Assembly (NCBI GenBank): GCA_021850505.1
Contig: JAJZLW010000039.1
Location: 1 to 7,012 of the forward strand
Length of the DNA: 7,012 bases
Direction of reading: 5' to 3'
Source of the DNA: Thermoplasmata archaeon
Lineage (GTDB): Archaea; Thermoplasmatota; Thermoplasmata; Thermoplasmatales; Thermoplasmataceae
Shown: positions 1 to 5,704 of the stretch, piece by piece
How the letters are laid out: every line of letters starts with the position of its first letter
Position numbering within the stretch: position 1 is the stretch's first letter
Notes under the pieces: model-generated
Told to the model about the DNA's origin: nothing
Databases searched by the model: none
The model's input: the letters and a program-made list of their open reading frames with translations, nothing else
Position numbers and translations under genes: made by a program

Positions 1-2882
1 ATAATGAGCTGAATGAAAAAATTGGATCCTACGAGGTTACGCTCCTGAACATAGATTTGATAAGCGCAAACCGCGAGCTGAATTCATACGGAAAAATACT
101 TGATGATATCAACAGCCAGCTTTTATCTCAGAGAAACAAAATTGCAGACTTAAATGATAACATAAAAAAGAAGGAAGACGAGATAAGATCCGTAGAGGCA
201 GAAAAGAACAGATTCGGCGGTGAGGAACTTAAAAATGTCGTTGAGAAGATTAAGGTTTTGACGCTGGAAAAAGCAAAGGCTGAAATAAATACTGAAAACC
301 TGAAAGATGACATTAAATCCCTCTCTGATCGAATGGAAGAGATAGACCTGGACCTGGAAGCAAGGAAAGCAGAGAAATCCAGGATTGAGAAGGAATCTTC
401 TGGAATTAAAAAGAAGATCGAAGAGGCGGACATCAACTTAAAAGAATATAACAAGAAATTATCGGAACTCAAGGCATCATCAGAAAATTCATCCAAGCTT
501 TTTGCGGAATACAAAAAAGAAATGGACCGCCTTGATCTTACAATAGCTGATCTTAATGCATCGATTCTTGGAATAACGCAGGAGGAATCAGAAAATAAGG
601 GGAAAAAGGACAGCCTTGTTTCGGAACTGAGGCACCTTGAATCCAGAGAATCGGATATTCTTCTGCAGTATAACGATGCAAAATACAAGATTGATGCAAA
701 TGAGAAGGAATCAACGGGCAGCAGAAAGGCATATGACGAGTTAAACCAGAGATATATTTCCCTTAGGAAAAGCGTAACAGAAGGTGACAGGCGGAAAGAT
801 GAACTCAACAGGCAGCTCATCGAACTGACCAAAGAATATGAGAAATTATCTGCCTCTCTTTCCAGAACTAGCCAGTCGTCCAGAACCTATTCAGCTATAC
901 TGGAGGCACGAGCCAGTGGTGAAATAACTGGCGTCTACGGACTTGTTAAGGATCTCATCTCTTACGACCAAAAAATGAGGATGGCAATTTCTGCGAGCGG
1001 CGGGGCAAGGCTGAATTCTGTCGTGGTAGAGGATGATGCCGTTGCTGAGCAGTGCCTTAACATATTGAAAAGAAAGAAAGCCGGAAAACTGACCTTCCTG
1101 CCAATGAACAAGATGCTGACCGGAAGGCCAAGAGCAAAGGCAATAATGGTAAAAAATAGCGGCGAAACTAACGGCTATGTATTTGAAAACGTCAGGTATG
1201 ACAAGAAATATGAAAATATCATCTGGTATACATTCCAGGACTGTATCATAGTACCGGATACTACGGTTGCACGAAAACACATGAGCGGCGTCCGTCTGGT
1301 GACCATGGACGGAGATATTTTCGAAGCAAGTGGTGCAATAACAGGTGGTTTCTCGGAGAAGAAGGATGAACAGAACGAAACGAGATTTTCTGAAATTTCT
1401 GATCAAATGTCATCAATATCTTCTGAACTTGAAGCACTCAGGTCAAGACTTGAACAGGACAGGACAGAACTAGATGATATATCCACCAAGATAGCTACCA
1501 GTTCAAAGCAGATCGGTTCAGGTTCGTCGCAAATTAACATGTTCATCGAGATCAGGGATCGCTCCTCAAGGGACCTAGAAAATATCAGGAAAGAAATAAA
1601 AGAGATTCAATCTGCAATATCTGAGCAAGATCAAAAGATTCTTACGATTCATAACAAATTGAATCAGACAACAGACAATCTTGAAAGAACAAGTGAAGAA
1701 AAGAACCAGCTTAATAAGAAAATGGCAGAAATATCACCTGAAATCATCAATGAGCAGAACGACCTTGAAAAGAGGATATCAGACCTGAGAACAGAAAGGG
1801 ATGATCTATCCAGAAGGGACTTCTCCTGCAGTTCAGATCTCAAGATATGCAACAATGACATATCGAATCTAATCGCAGAGAGAACAAAAGACACAAATGC
1901 AGTTGATACAAAAAAGCAGCTTCTGCAGTCTGGACTGGATGAGATCAAATCACTCCAGGAAGAACTGGAGAAGTACAGGATGCTTGAGGAAGAATTGAAT
2001 TCCAAGGCGAAAGAATTCAACGATCGCTTACAGAAGCTTGGTATCGAAGTACAAACGATCAGAGGAAACCTCGACACTGCAGCTGTTATGATAACAACCC
2101 TTGAGGATAACAGATTGAGCACAAATCTGAGGATACAGAGCATAAATGACAAGATACAGCAGCTGAATCAGCAGATACTGGATTCAAAATACAAACCTGT
2201 AAGCACTGATCTTTCTGTTACTGAGATTAAAAGGGAACTCATTTCTCTCAGAAAGGAACTGGAGAGCCTTGGTGCTGTTAATCAGCTCGCAATAGCAGAA
2301 TATGATGAGGTCGATTTTAGGCTTAAGGAAATGCTGGATAAAACCGCCAGGCTTAAACTTGAAAAGCATGTGCTTGAGGAGATGATGGAGGATCTGAATG
2401 GAAAGAAAAGGACAGTTTTCCTGGATCTGTATTATAAGATAAACGACACAATGAAGGATATTTATGCAGTCCTCTCTGAAGGCGGCGAGGCAAGGCTGGA
2501 TCTATCCGACATGAACGATCCGCTGAATTCTGATCTGTATATCAGGGCGAGACCCAAGGGAAGCACTTTCAGTAAGATAGAGGCCCTCAGTGGCGGAGAA
2601 AAAAGTCTAACTGCAATATCGTTCATACTTGCAGTGCAGAGAATCAAGCCATCCCCAGTATATTATCTGGATGAGATAGACATGTTCCTTGATGGGGCAA
2701 ATGCTGAAAGAATTGGCAAAATGTTCAGCGAGAATGCAAAGTATTCACAGGTTCTAATGGTATCTCTTAAGAAAGCAATGCTGAAATATGCAGACAACCT
2801 TATTGGCGTTACAACCCTGGATGAGGAGAATACTGAGATTTATTCAAAAGATTTTGACAGTGATGCGGAGGTGAAACCATGA
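1..2882 (+). CDS. smc: Chromosome segregation ATPase SMC, 5'-truncated by window edge
   Basis: SMC is the ring-forming ABC-type ATPase that, with the kleisin ScpA, compacts and segregates the chromosome. The frame is open from base 3 to the TGA at 2880-2882 (about 959 residues), so the true start, the N-terminal head and Walker A lie upstream; the TTG at 57 is only an internal leucine. In order: a Lys/Glu-rich heptad coiled coil to about base 885; the hinge at roughly 888-1350, with SGGARLNSVVVEDD and the Gly-rich end GAITGG (1332-1349); the returning coiled coil to about 2400; then the C-terminal head with ABC signature LSGGEKS (2586-2606), Walker B YYLDEID (2661-2681, catalytic Glu at 2673-2675) and D-loop FLDGAN. 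The H-loop position reads MVSLKK, without His, as in some archaeal SMCs and SMC1. Hinge placement fits a full protein of about 1150-1200 residues. It overlaps scpA by ATGA. Confidence 0.97.
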   Translation, partial: NELNEKIGSYEVTLLNIDLISANRELNSYGKILDDINSQLLSQRNKIADLNDNIKKKEDEIRSVEAEKNRFGGEELKNVVEKIKVLTLEKAKAEINTENLKDDIKSLSDRMEEIDLDLEARKAEKSRIEKESSGIKKKIEEADINLKEYNKKLSELKASSENSSKLFAEYKKEMDRLDLTIADLNASILGITQEESENKGKKDSLVSELRHLESRESDILLQYNDAKYKIDANEKESTGSRKAYDELNQRYISLRKSVTEGDRRKDELNRQLIELTKEYEKLSASLSRTSQSSRTYSAILEARASGEITGVYGLVKDLISYDQKMRMAISASGGARLNSVVVEDDAVAEQCLNILKRKKAGKLTFLPMNKMLTGRPRAKAIMVKNSGETNGYVFENVRYDKKYENIIWYTFQDCIIVPDTTVARKHMSGVRLVTMDGDIFEASGAITGGFSEKKDEQNETRFSEISDQMSSISSELEALRSRLEQDRTELDDISTKIATSSKQIGSGSSQINMFIEIRDRSSRDLENIRKEIKEIQSAISEQDQKILTIHNKLNQTTDNLERTSEEKNQLNKKMAEISPEIINEQNDLEKRISDLRTERDDLSRRDFSCSSDLKICNNDISNLIAERTKDTNAVDTKKQLLQSGLDEIKSLQEELEKYRMLEEELNSKAKEFNDRLQKLGIEVQTIRGNLDTAAVMITTLEDNRLSTNLRIQSINDKIQQLNQQILDSKYKPVSTDLSVTEIKRELISLRKELESLGAVNQLAIAEYDEVDFRLKEMLDKTARLKLEKHVLEEMMEDLNGKKRTVFLDLYYKINDTMKDIYAVLSEGGEARLDLSDMNDPLNSDLYIRARPKGSTFSKIEALSGGEKSLTAISFILAVQRIKPSPVYYLDEIDMFLDGANAERIGKMFSENAKYSQVLMVSLKKAMLKYADNLIGVTTLDEENTEIYSKDFDSDAEVKP
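2867..2873 (+). promoter_or_regulatory. Strong Shine-Dalgarno of scpA
   Basis: GGAGGTG lies inside the last codons of smc and ends 5 nt before the scpA ATG at 2879. It settles the scpA start and shows that the ATGA-overlapping gene is initiated by SD pairing within a polycistronic message. Confidence 0.8.
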
Positions 2883-3652
2883 AGGTGGATGAAATATTAC
2901 AGAGCATAACAGCTCAGGGAAAAATGCTGGAACTTGATACTGGGATATACTACAGAATATTAAACAAGGAACAGAAACACCCCAACGGGAATGAATTCAT
3001 ATGGGTTGTATCTGAAATAGTCGCAAGGTGTGAAAACGGTCAGATGGATCCATGGGACATTGATCTCATGTCATTGACGCAGCTCTTTTCAGGTTCAATT
3101 GACAATAAATCACCCAATTTTTCGATAGCTGGCAGGTTCATAGCTGAATCCTGGAGATTCCTTCTTGAAAAATCAAAGAATATTCTCAGCATGCCGGAGC
3201 AGGAAGACGAAACACCGGAAGACATTGAATCTTCTTTCCTTGAAAATACCCCCTACATCGAGACGATAGAGGTAAAGCCAAGGATATACCACCCGGAGAA
3301 GAGAAAAATAATGCTTCTTGAGGTTCTTGAAAGTGTCAGGACCTTCTATCAGAGACCTTCATTTGTTCGCAGCAAAATAACCGAGGAACCATTGCCTGAA
3401 AGCTCCATTGAGGAAATAATCGTTGAGCTGAATGCAGAGGAACCAGAGGCAGAGAAACTGAAGATACTGAACCAGATCCTTGAATGTGATGGTGATATCT
3501 CAATGGAAGATATATGGGGAAATACAAGATCAGAAAAATCTTCATTCTTCGCATATTCCCTGTTCCTTGCCAAAGAGCGGAGAATCAGGCTCATCCAGGA
3601 ACATGATTACGAAAAGATTCTGATTCACCTCATGGAAGACCCAAATGCCTGA
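2879..3652 (+). CDS. scpA: Segregation and condensation protein A (ScpA kleisin)
   Basis: ScpA is the kleisin that bridges the SMC heads; its N-terminal domain binds the neck of one SMC and its C-terminal winged helix binds the head of the other. The 257-residue product is a usual length. The family signature MDPWDIDLMSLT is at about residues 56-67 and is followed by a helix with AGRFIAESWRFLLEKSKNIL (84-103), which matches the kleisin SMC-binding region. The middle (105-195) is acidic and probably extended. The end (about 197-255), with DIWGNTR..KSSFFAYSLFLAKERRIRLIQ, looks like the winged helix. The start is fixed by the GGAGGTG at 2867-2873 and by the 4-nt overlap with smc. Its end overlaps the next gene by 8 nt. 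No scpB follows it; the next genes encode a nuclease. Assignment rests on the signature and the smc context. Confidence 0.93.
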   Translation: MKVDEILQSITAQGKMLELDTGIYYRILNKEQKHPNGNEFIWVVSEIVARCENGQMDPWDIDLMSLTQLFSGSIDNKSPNFSIAGRFIAESWRFLLEKSKNILSMPEQEDETPEDIESSFLENTPYIETIEVKPRIYHPEKRKIMLLEVLESVRTFYQRPSFVRSKITEEPLPESSIEEIIVELNAEEPEAEKLKILNQILECDGDISMEDIWGNTRSEKSSFFAYSLFLAKERRIRLIQEHDYEKILIHLMEDPNA

Positions 3653-3893
3653 AAAGGATGTCAGTGCATCGGAAATAGCTGAATACGCTTTTTGCAGCAC
3701 TGCCTGGTACATGGACAAGGAAGGTTACAGGAGATCCGGCTACGCGAACTCGAGGATGACTACCGGAAGAATAATGCACCGGCGCCTGGAAACAAAGGTC
3801 AGGCGGTCGAGGTTTGGGGCAAGGGCGTATTTGGTAATCGCAATTGCAATTGCGGTCTTAATCCTGACATATTTAATGGAGGTGTACCAGTGA
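3645..3893 (+). CDS. N-terminal subunit of a split, membrane-anchored Cas4/RecB-like nuclease
   Basis: An 82-residue protein. Its first 50 residues resemble the opening of Cas4/Dna2-type PD-(D/E)XK nucleases: SASEIAEYAFCSTAWYM places a Cys at 17 where Cas4 proteins have the lone N-terminal Fe-S cysteine, and TGRIMHRRLE gives the RecB-family GxxxH motif (G41, H45), a metal-site histidine. A basic stretch (KVRRSRFGAR, 51-60) precedes a single hydrophobic helix (about 61-79) and a short tail ending MEVYQ. By the positive-inside rule the motif part is cytoplasmic and the tail outside. It lacks the catalytic core, which is encoded by the next gene, so alone it should be inactive. The start overlaps the scpA end by 8 nt, with GGAAG 7 nt upstream as a weak SD. 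Its TGA overlaps the GTG of the next gene. The family call is from motifs seen; subunit pairing is inferred. A decayed gene is the alternative, but intact motifs and initiation signals argue against that. Confidence 0.75.
   Translation: MPEKDVSASEIAEYAFCSTAWYMDKEGYRRSGYANSRMTTGRIMHRRLETKVRRSRFGARAYLVIAIAIAVLILTYLMEVYQ
3839..3854 (+). repeat. 16-bp perfect palindrome inside coding sequence
   Basis: CGCAATTGCAATTGCG reads identically on both strands. It encodes part of the Ile/Ala-rich membrane helix of the upstream nuclease subunit, so repeated ATT-GCA codons are a sufficient explanation. A protein-binding role is possible but nothing else supports one. Confidence 0.6.
3878..3884 (+). promoter_or_regulatory. 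Strong Shine-Dalgarno of the second nuclease gene
   Basis: GGAGGTG ends 5 nt before the GTG at 3890, the same motif and spacing as for scpA. It decides the start: GTG at 3890 rather than the upstream in-frame ATG at 3692, and it argues for separate translation of the two halves rather than frameshifting. Confidence 0.8.
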
Positions 3894-4405
3894 TACAGAT
3901 TTATGTTATCCTGTTGCTCGTGCTGCTTTTTGCTGTTGCTGTTCTTTTATCATACAGATCCTTCCGGACAGGCGCAAGATATTCAATACCCAAGGGAACG
4001 CAGATATATGGCGATCTTGTTTCGGAGGGCCAGACATTACGGTCAAACAGATATGCACTCACTGGGAAACCTGACAAGGTTGTCCTTTCAGGTAGGCAGG
4101 TCATCCCGTATGAGTTTAAATCTACAGAGGCAGAAAGGCCAAGGGAGGGACACATGCTGCAGATGGGAGCCTATTTCATAATTTTAGAGGAACTTTACCC
4201 TGACAAGAGGATACCTTATGGAATTCTCCGGTACAGGAATACATCTTTCAGGATCGATAACACTACCAGAATCAAAAGTGCTGCTCTCGAAGTGGCCAAT
4301 CAGATCCGGAACAACTTTGGCGTACCAACCAGGAACCATCACTCATCGGGAAGATGCTTCAAGTGCTCCTTCAGGGACAACTGTGTGCAAAGCTTAATTA
4401 GGTGA
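3890..4405 (+). CDS. Catalytic subunit of a split, membrane-anchored Cas4/RecB-like nuclease
   Basis: A 171-residue protein starting at GTG 3890. It begins with a membrane helix (about residues 2-22) followed by a basic flank, YRSFRTGAR, which predicts outside N-terminus and cytoplasmic body. The body holds the PD-(D/E)XK core: LTGKPDKVV (D62), VIPYEFKS (E75, K77) and the helix QMGAYF (Q91, Y95), which fits the QxxxY motif of RecB/Cas4/Dna2 nucleases. It ends with CFKCSFRDNC, Cys 156, 159 and 165, the Cx2Cx5C arrangement of the Cas4 C-terminal Fe-S ligands. The fourth Cys and the metal-site His are missing here but are present in the preceding gene, with which it shares a GTGA overlap. Together they make one complete nuclease; Cas4/Dna2-type enzymes resect or trim single-stranded DNA ends. 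A longer reading from ATG 3692 is open but its extra residues show no family motif. Family: fairly sure; substrate and partner: unknown. Confidence 0.83.
   Translation: MIQIYVILLLVLLFAVAVLLSYRSFRTGARYSIPKGTQIYGDLVSEGQTLRSNRYALTGKPDKVVLSGRQVIPYEFKSTEAERPREGHMLQMGAYFIILEELYPDKRIPYGILRYRNTSFRIDNTTRIKSAALEVANQIRNNFGVPTRNHHSSGRCFKCSFRDNCVQSLIR
4393..4400 (+). promoter_or_regulatory. Possible TATA box for leaderless tyrS transcription
   Basis: CTTAATTA, at the very end of the upstream nuclease gene, is centred about 27 nt before the tyrS ATG. That is the archaeal TATA-to-start distance, and the 18-nt gap contains no SD. It is consistent with an internal promoter giving a leaderless message. The match is modest; read-through from the upstream operon is not excluded. 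Confidence 0.4.
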
Positions 4406-4423
4406 GTCTCCAATCACGCAAAA

Positions 4424-5476
4424 ATGAACACACTCGATCTTCTGAAGCGCAATATGCAGGAAATTGTAACAGAGGAGGAGCTACTTTCTTTAAATCTTTC
4501 CAAATCAAAAGGATATATTGGTTTTGAGCCATCCGGTATACCGCACCTTGGAACGGGAGTTTTGTGGCCCAAAAAGATAAACGACCTTGTTTCTGCCGGT
4601 GTTAATTTTACAATTCTCCTCGCTGACTGGCATGCCTTTGTGAACAATAAGCTTTCAGGGGACATTGAAAAGATAAGGTTGAGTGGAAAGGTGTTCCAGG
4701 AGGGGATGAAGGCAATGGGCCTGAGCGACAGGGTCAGGTTCATATGGGCGTCTGACTTGGTAGATTCAGGAGAGTATTTTACAACACTTATACAACTCTC
4801 AAAGCACACTTCATTGTCAAGGCTGAAAAGAGCCCTCCCAATCATGGGAAGGGTTGAAGGAGAGGCTGAAAAGGATTTCAGTATGTTTATCTATCCAATT
4901 ATGCAGGTTACTGACATTGCCGTTATGGATGTTGACATCGCTCTAGGCGGTATGGATCAGCGGCATGCGCACATGCTTCAGAGAGATATAGCGGAAAAAT
5001 CAGGTGGTAAAAAGGTCACTGCCATACACGGACCTCTTCTAGGCAGCCTGAAAGGACCGGGGAGAATGGATTCGCAGAATGACAGTGATATAGTGAAGAT
5101 GAGTAAAAGCGACCCCGATTCTGCAATATTCATATTCGACAGTGAGGATACCATCAGGAAGAAAATTTCACGGGCTTACTGCCCTGTGGCCGAGATTAAG
5201 GGAAATCCTGTGCTTGACATAATAAAACATATAATTTTCCCGTATTATGGAAAGGATTTTGTCATAGATCGTCCGAAGGAGAAGGGTGGTGAGATCATAC
5301 CGCACGATTATGATGAACTGGAAATAGAATTCATGCAAAGGAGGATCCATCCTGCAGATCTGAAAGCCGCTACAGGAGAGGCACTTATAGGGTTGCTTTT
5401 ACCAGCGAGAAAGTTATATGAAAAGCTTGAGGGGGACCTTGCGGAACTCGGGTATGCTTCATCTAAGGATTCTTGA
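4424..5476 (+). CDS. tyrS: Tyrosine--tRNA ligase (archaeal type)
   Basis: This cytosolic class I synthetase charges tRNA-Tyr with tyrosine using ATP. The 350-residue product aligns by eye with the archaeal TyrRS family. YIGFEPSGIPHLGTG (31-45) contains the HIGH-type motif as HLGT (41-44). YPIMQVTDI (Y157, Q161, D164) and GGMDQRHAHML (Q179) reproduce the spacing of the tyrosine-binding residues of the Methanocaldococcus enzyme (Y151, Q155, D158, Q173 from memory). KMSKSD (225-230) is the second ATP motif, more canonical than KMSSS in some archaeal homologues. The C-terminal part, with AYCPVAEIKGNPVLDI and the helical end LHPADLK-like IHPADLKAATGEAL, fits the anticodon-binding domain. ATG 4424 is chosen because MNTLDLLKRN matches the family N-terminus. 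There is no SD. The 3' end overlaps the convergent AbrB-like gene by 14 bp. Confidence 0.96.
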   Translation: MNTLDLLKRNMQEIVTEEELLSLNLSKSKGYIGFEPSGIPHLGTGVLWPKKINDLVSAGVNFTILLADWHAFVNNKLSGDIEKIRLSGKVFQEGMKAMGLSDRVRFIWASDLVDSGEYFTTLIQLSKHTSLSRLKRALPIMGRVEGEAEKDFSMFIYPIMQVTDIAVMDVDIALGGMDQRHAHMLQRDIAEKSGGKKVTAIHGPLLGSLKGPGRMDSQNDSDIVKMSKSDPDSAIFIFDSEDTIRKKISRAYCPVAEIKGNPVLDIIKHIIFPYYGKDFVIDRPKEKGGEIIPHDYDELEIEFMQRRIHPADLKAATGEALIGLLLPARKLYEKLEGDLAELGYASSKDS

Positions 5477-5633
5477 GTTTTTCGATTATTATCCTGTTGT
5501 TTTCATTTATGAATGCAACAATATCTGATGGTTCAAAACCGCAGAGTTCAGCCACTCTTCTCGGAAGAGTTATTCTAAGGGAAGACCCACTTTTCGATAT
5601 GTGCGAAACATCAATTAGCGATCTGCCTGCCAT
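5463..5633 (-). CDS. Small AbrB/SpoVT-type (MazE-like) DNA-binding protein
   Basis: Reading the minus strand from ATG at 5633 to TAG at 5463 gives 56 residues: MAGRSLIDVSHISKSGSSLR then ITLPRRVAELCGFEPSDIVA and FINENNRIIIEKLKNP. This is the swapped-hairpin pattern of AbrB/SpoVT domains: S-x-R-(I/V)-T-L-P-x-x-V, a short helix, a 'D-I-V-x-F' strand, and a final 'xIIIEK' strand. Such proteins form dimers that bind DNA as transcription regulators or as antitoxins. No toxin gene lies beside it: upstream on the same strand is fen1, 71 bp away, and downstream is the convergent tyrS. An in-frame TAG a few codons upstream (after it only ATT/ATA codons) supports this ATG. No SD; a TATA box sits 26 nt upstream, so a leaderless mRNA is likely. 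Target genes cannot be told from sequence. Confidence 0.88.
   Translation of the reverse strand: MAGRSLIDVSHISKSGSSLRITLPRRVAELCGFEPSDIVAFINENNRIIIEKLKNP
5478..5508 (+). terminator. Possible T-rich terminator of tyrS
   Basis: Directly after the tyrS stop the plus strand carries T-runs (TTTTT at 5478-5482, TTTT at 5500-5503, TTT at 5506-5508). Archaeal termination uses U-tracts without need of a hairpin. The same bases encode the C-terminal Lys/Ile/Asn codons of the minus-strand AbrB-like gene, so composition alone could explain them. Confidence 0.3.
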
Positions 5634-5655
5634 TATGTCGTTTAATGAAATACGC

Positions 5656-5663
5656 TATTATAA
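5656..5663 (-). promoter_or_regulatory. TATA box of the AbrB-like gene
   Basis: On the minus strand TTATAATA is centred about 26 nt before the ATG at 5633 and is preceded by an A-rich stretch (ATAAAAA) at the expected BRE position. Position and sequence fit an archaeal promoter that gives a leaderless transcript. It lies in the only real non-coding gap, between fen1 and the AbrB-like gene. Confidence 0.65.
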
Positions 5664-5704
5664 TTTTTATCCTGAAATGTTTTTTGGTTAAATACCAGGT
5701 GCTG

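Noticed and set aside
57..59. TTG as the start of SMC
   Set aside because: The frame is open upstream to base 3 and continues as coiled coil; the gene is simply cut by the window edge and the N-terminal head is missing.
128..1406. Long minus-strand open frames opposite smc
   Set aside because: Their products are Ser/Phe/Leu-rich or patternless, as expected from the complement of a Lys/Glu-rich coiled-coil gene, and the smc reading is secure.
3692..3889. In-frame upstream extension of the second nuclease gene to an ATG at 3692
   Set aside because: The added 66 residues show no nuclease or membrane pattern and run antiphase over the convincing N-terminal subunit; the SD at 3878-3884 points to GTG 3890.
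3645..4405. Broken (pseudogene) Cas4 caused by a frameshift
   Set aside because: All expected motifs survive in both halves, each half has a membrane helix of good length, and the second has an ideal SD and start; decay would not produce these together. Sequencing error remains a small possibility.
5473..5691. Plus-strand 72-codon open frame after tyrS
   Set aside because: It is the complement of the AbrB-like gene, which has a recognisable fold, a promoter and a well-supported start on the minus strand.
5634..5704. Possible RNA gene or hairpin terminator between fen1 and the AbrB-like gene
   Set aside because: No stable stem or tRNA-like pattern is visible; the minus strand here has an A-run, not a T-run. 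Only the promoter elements are supported.
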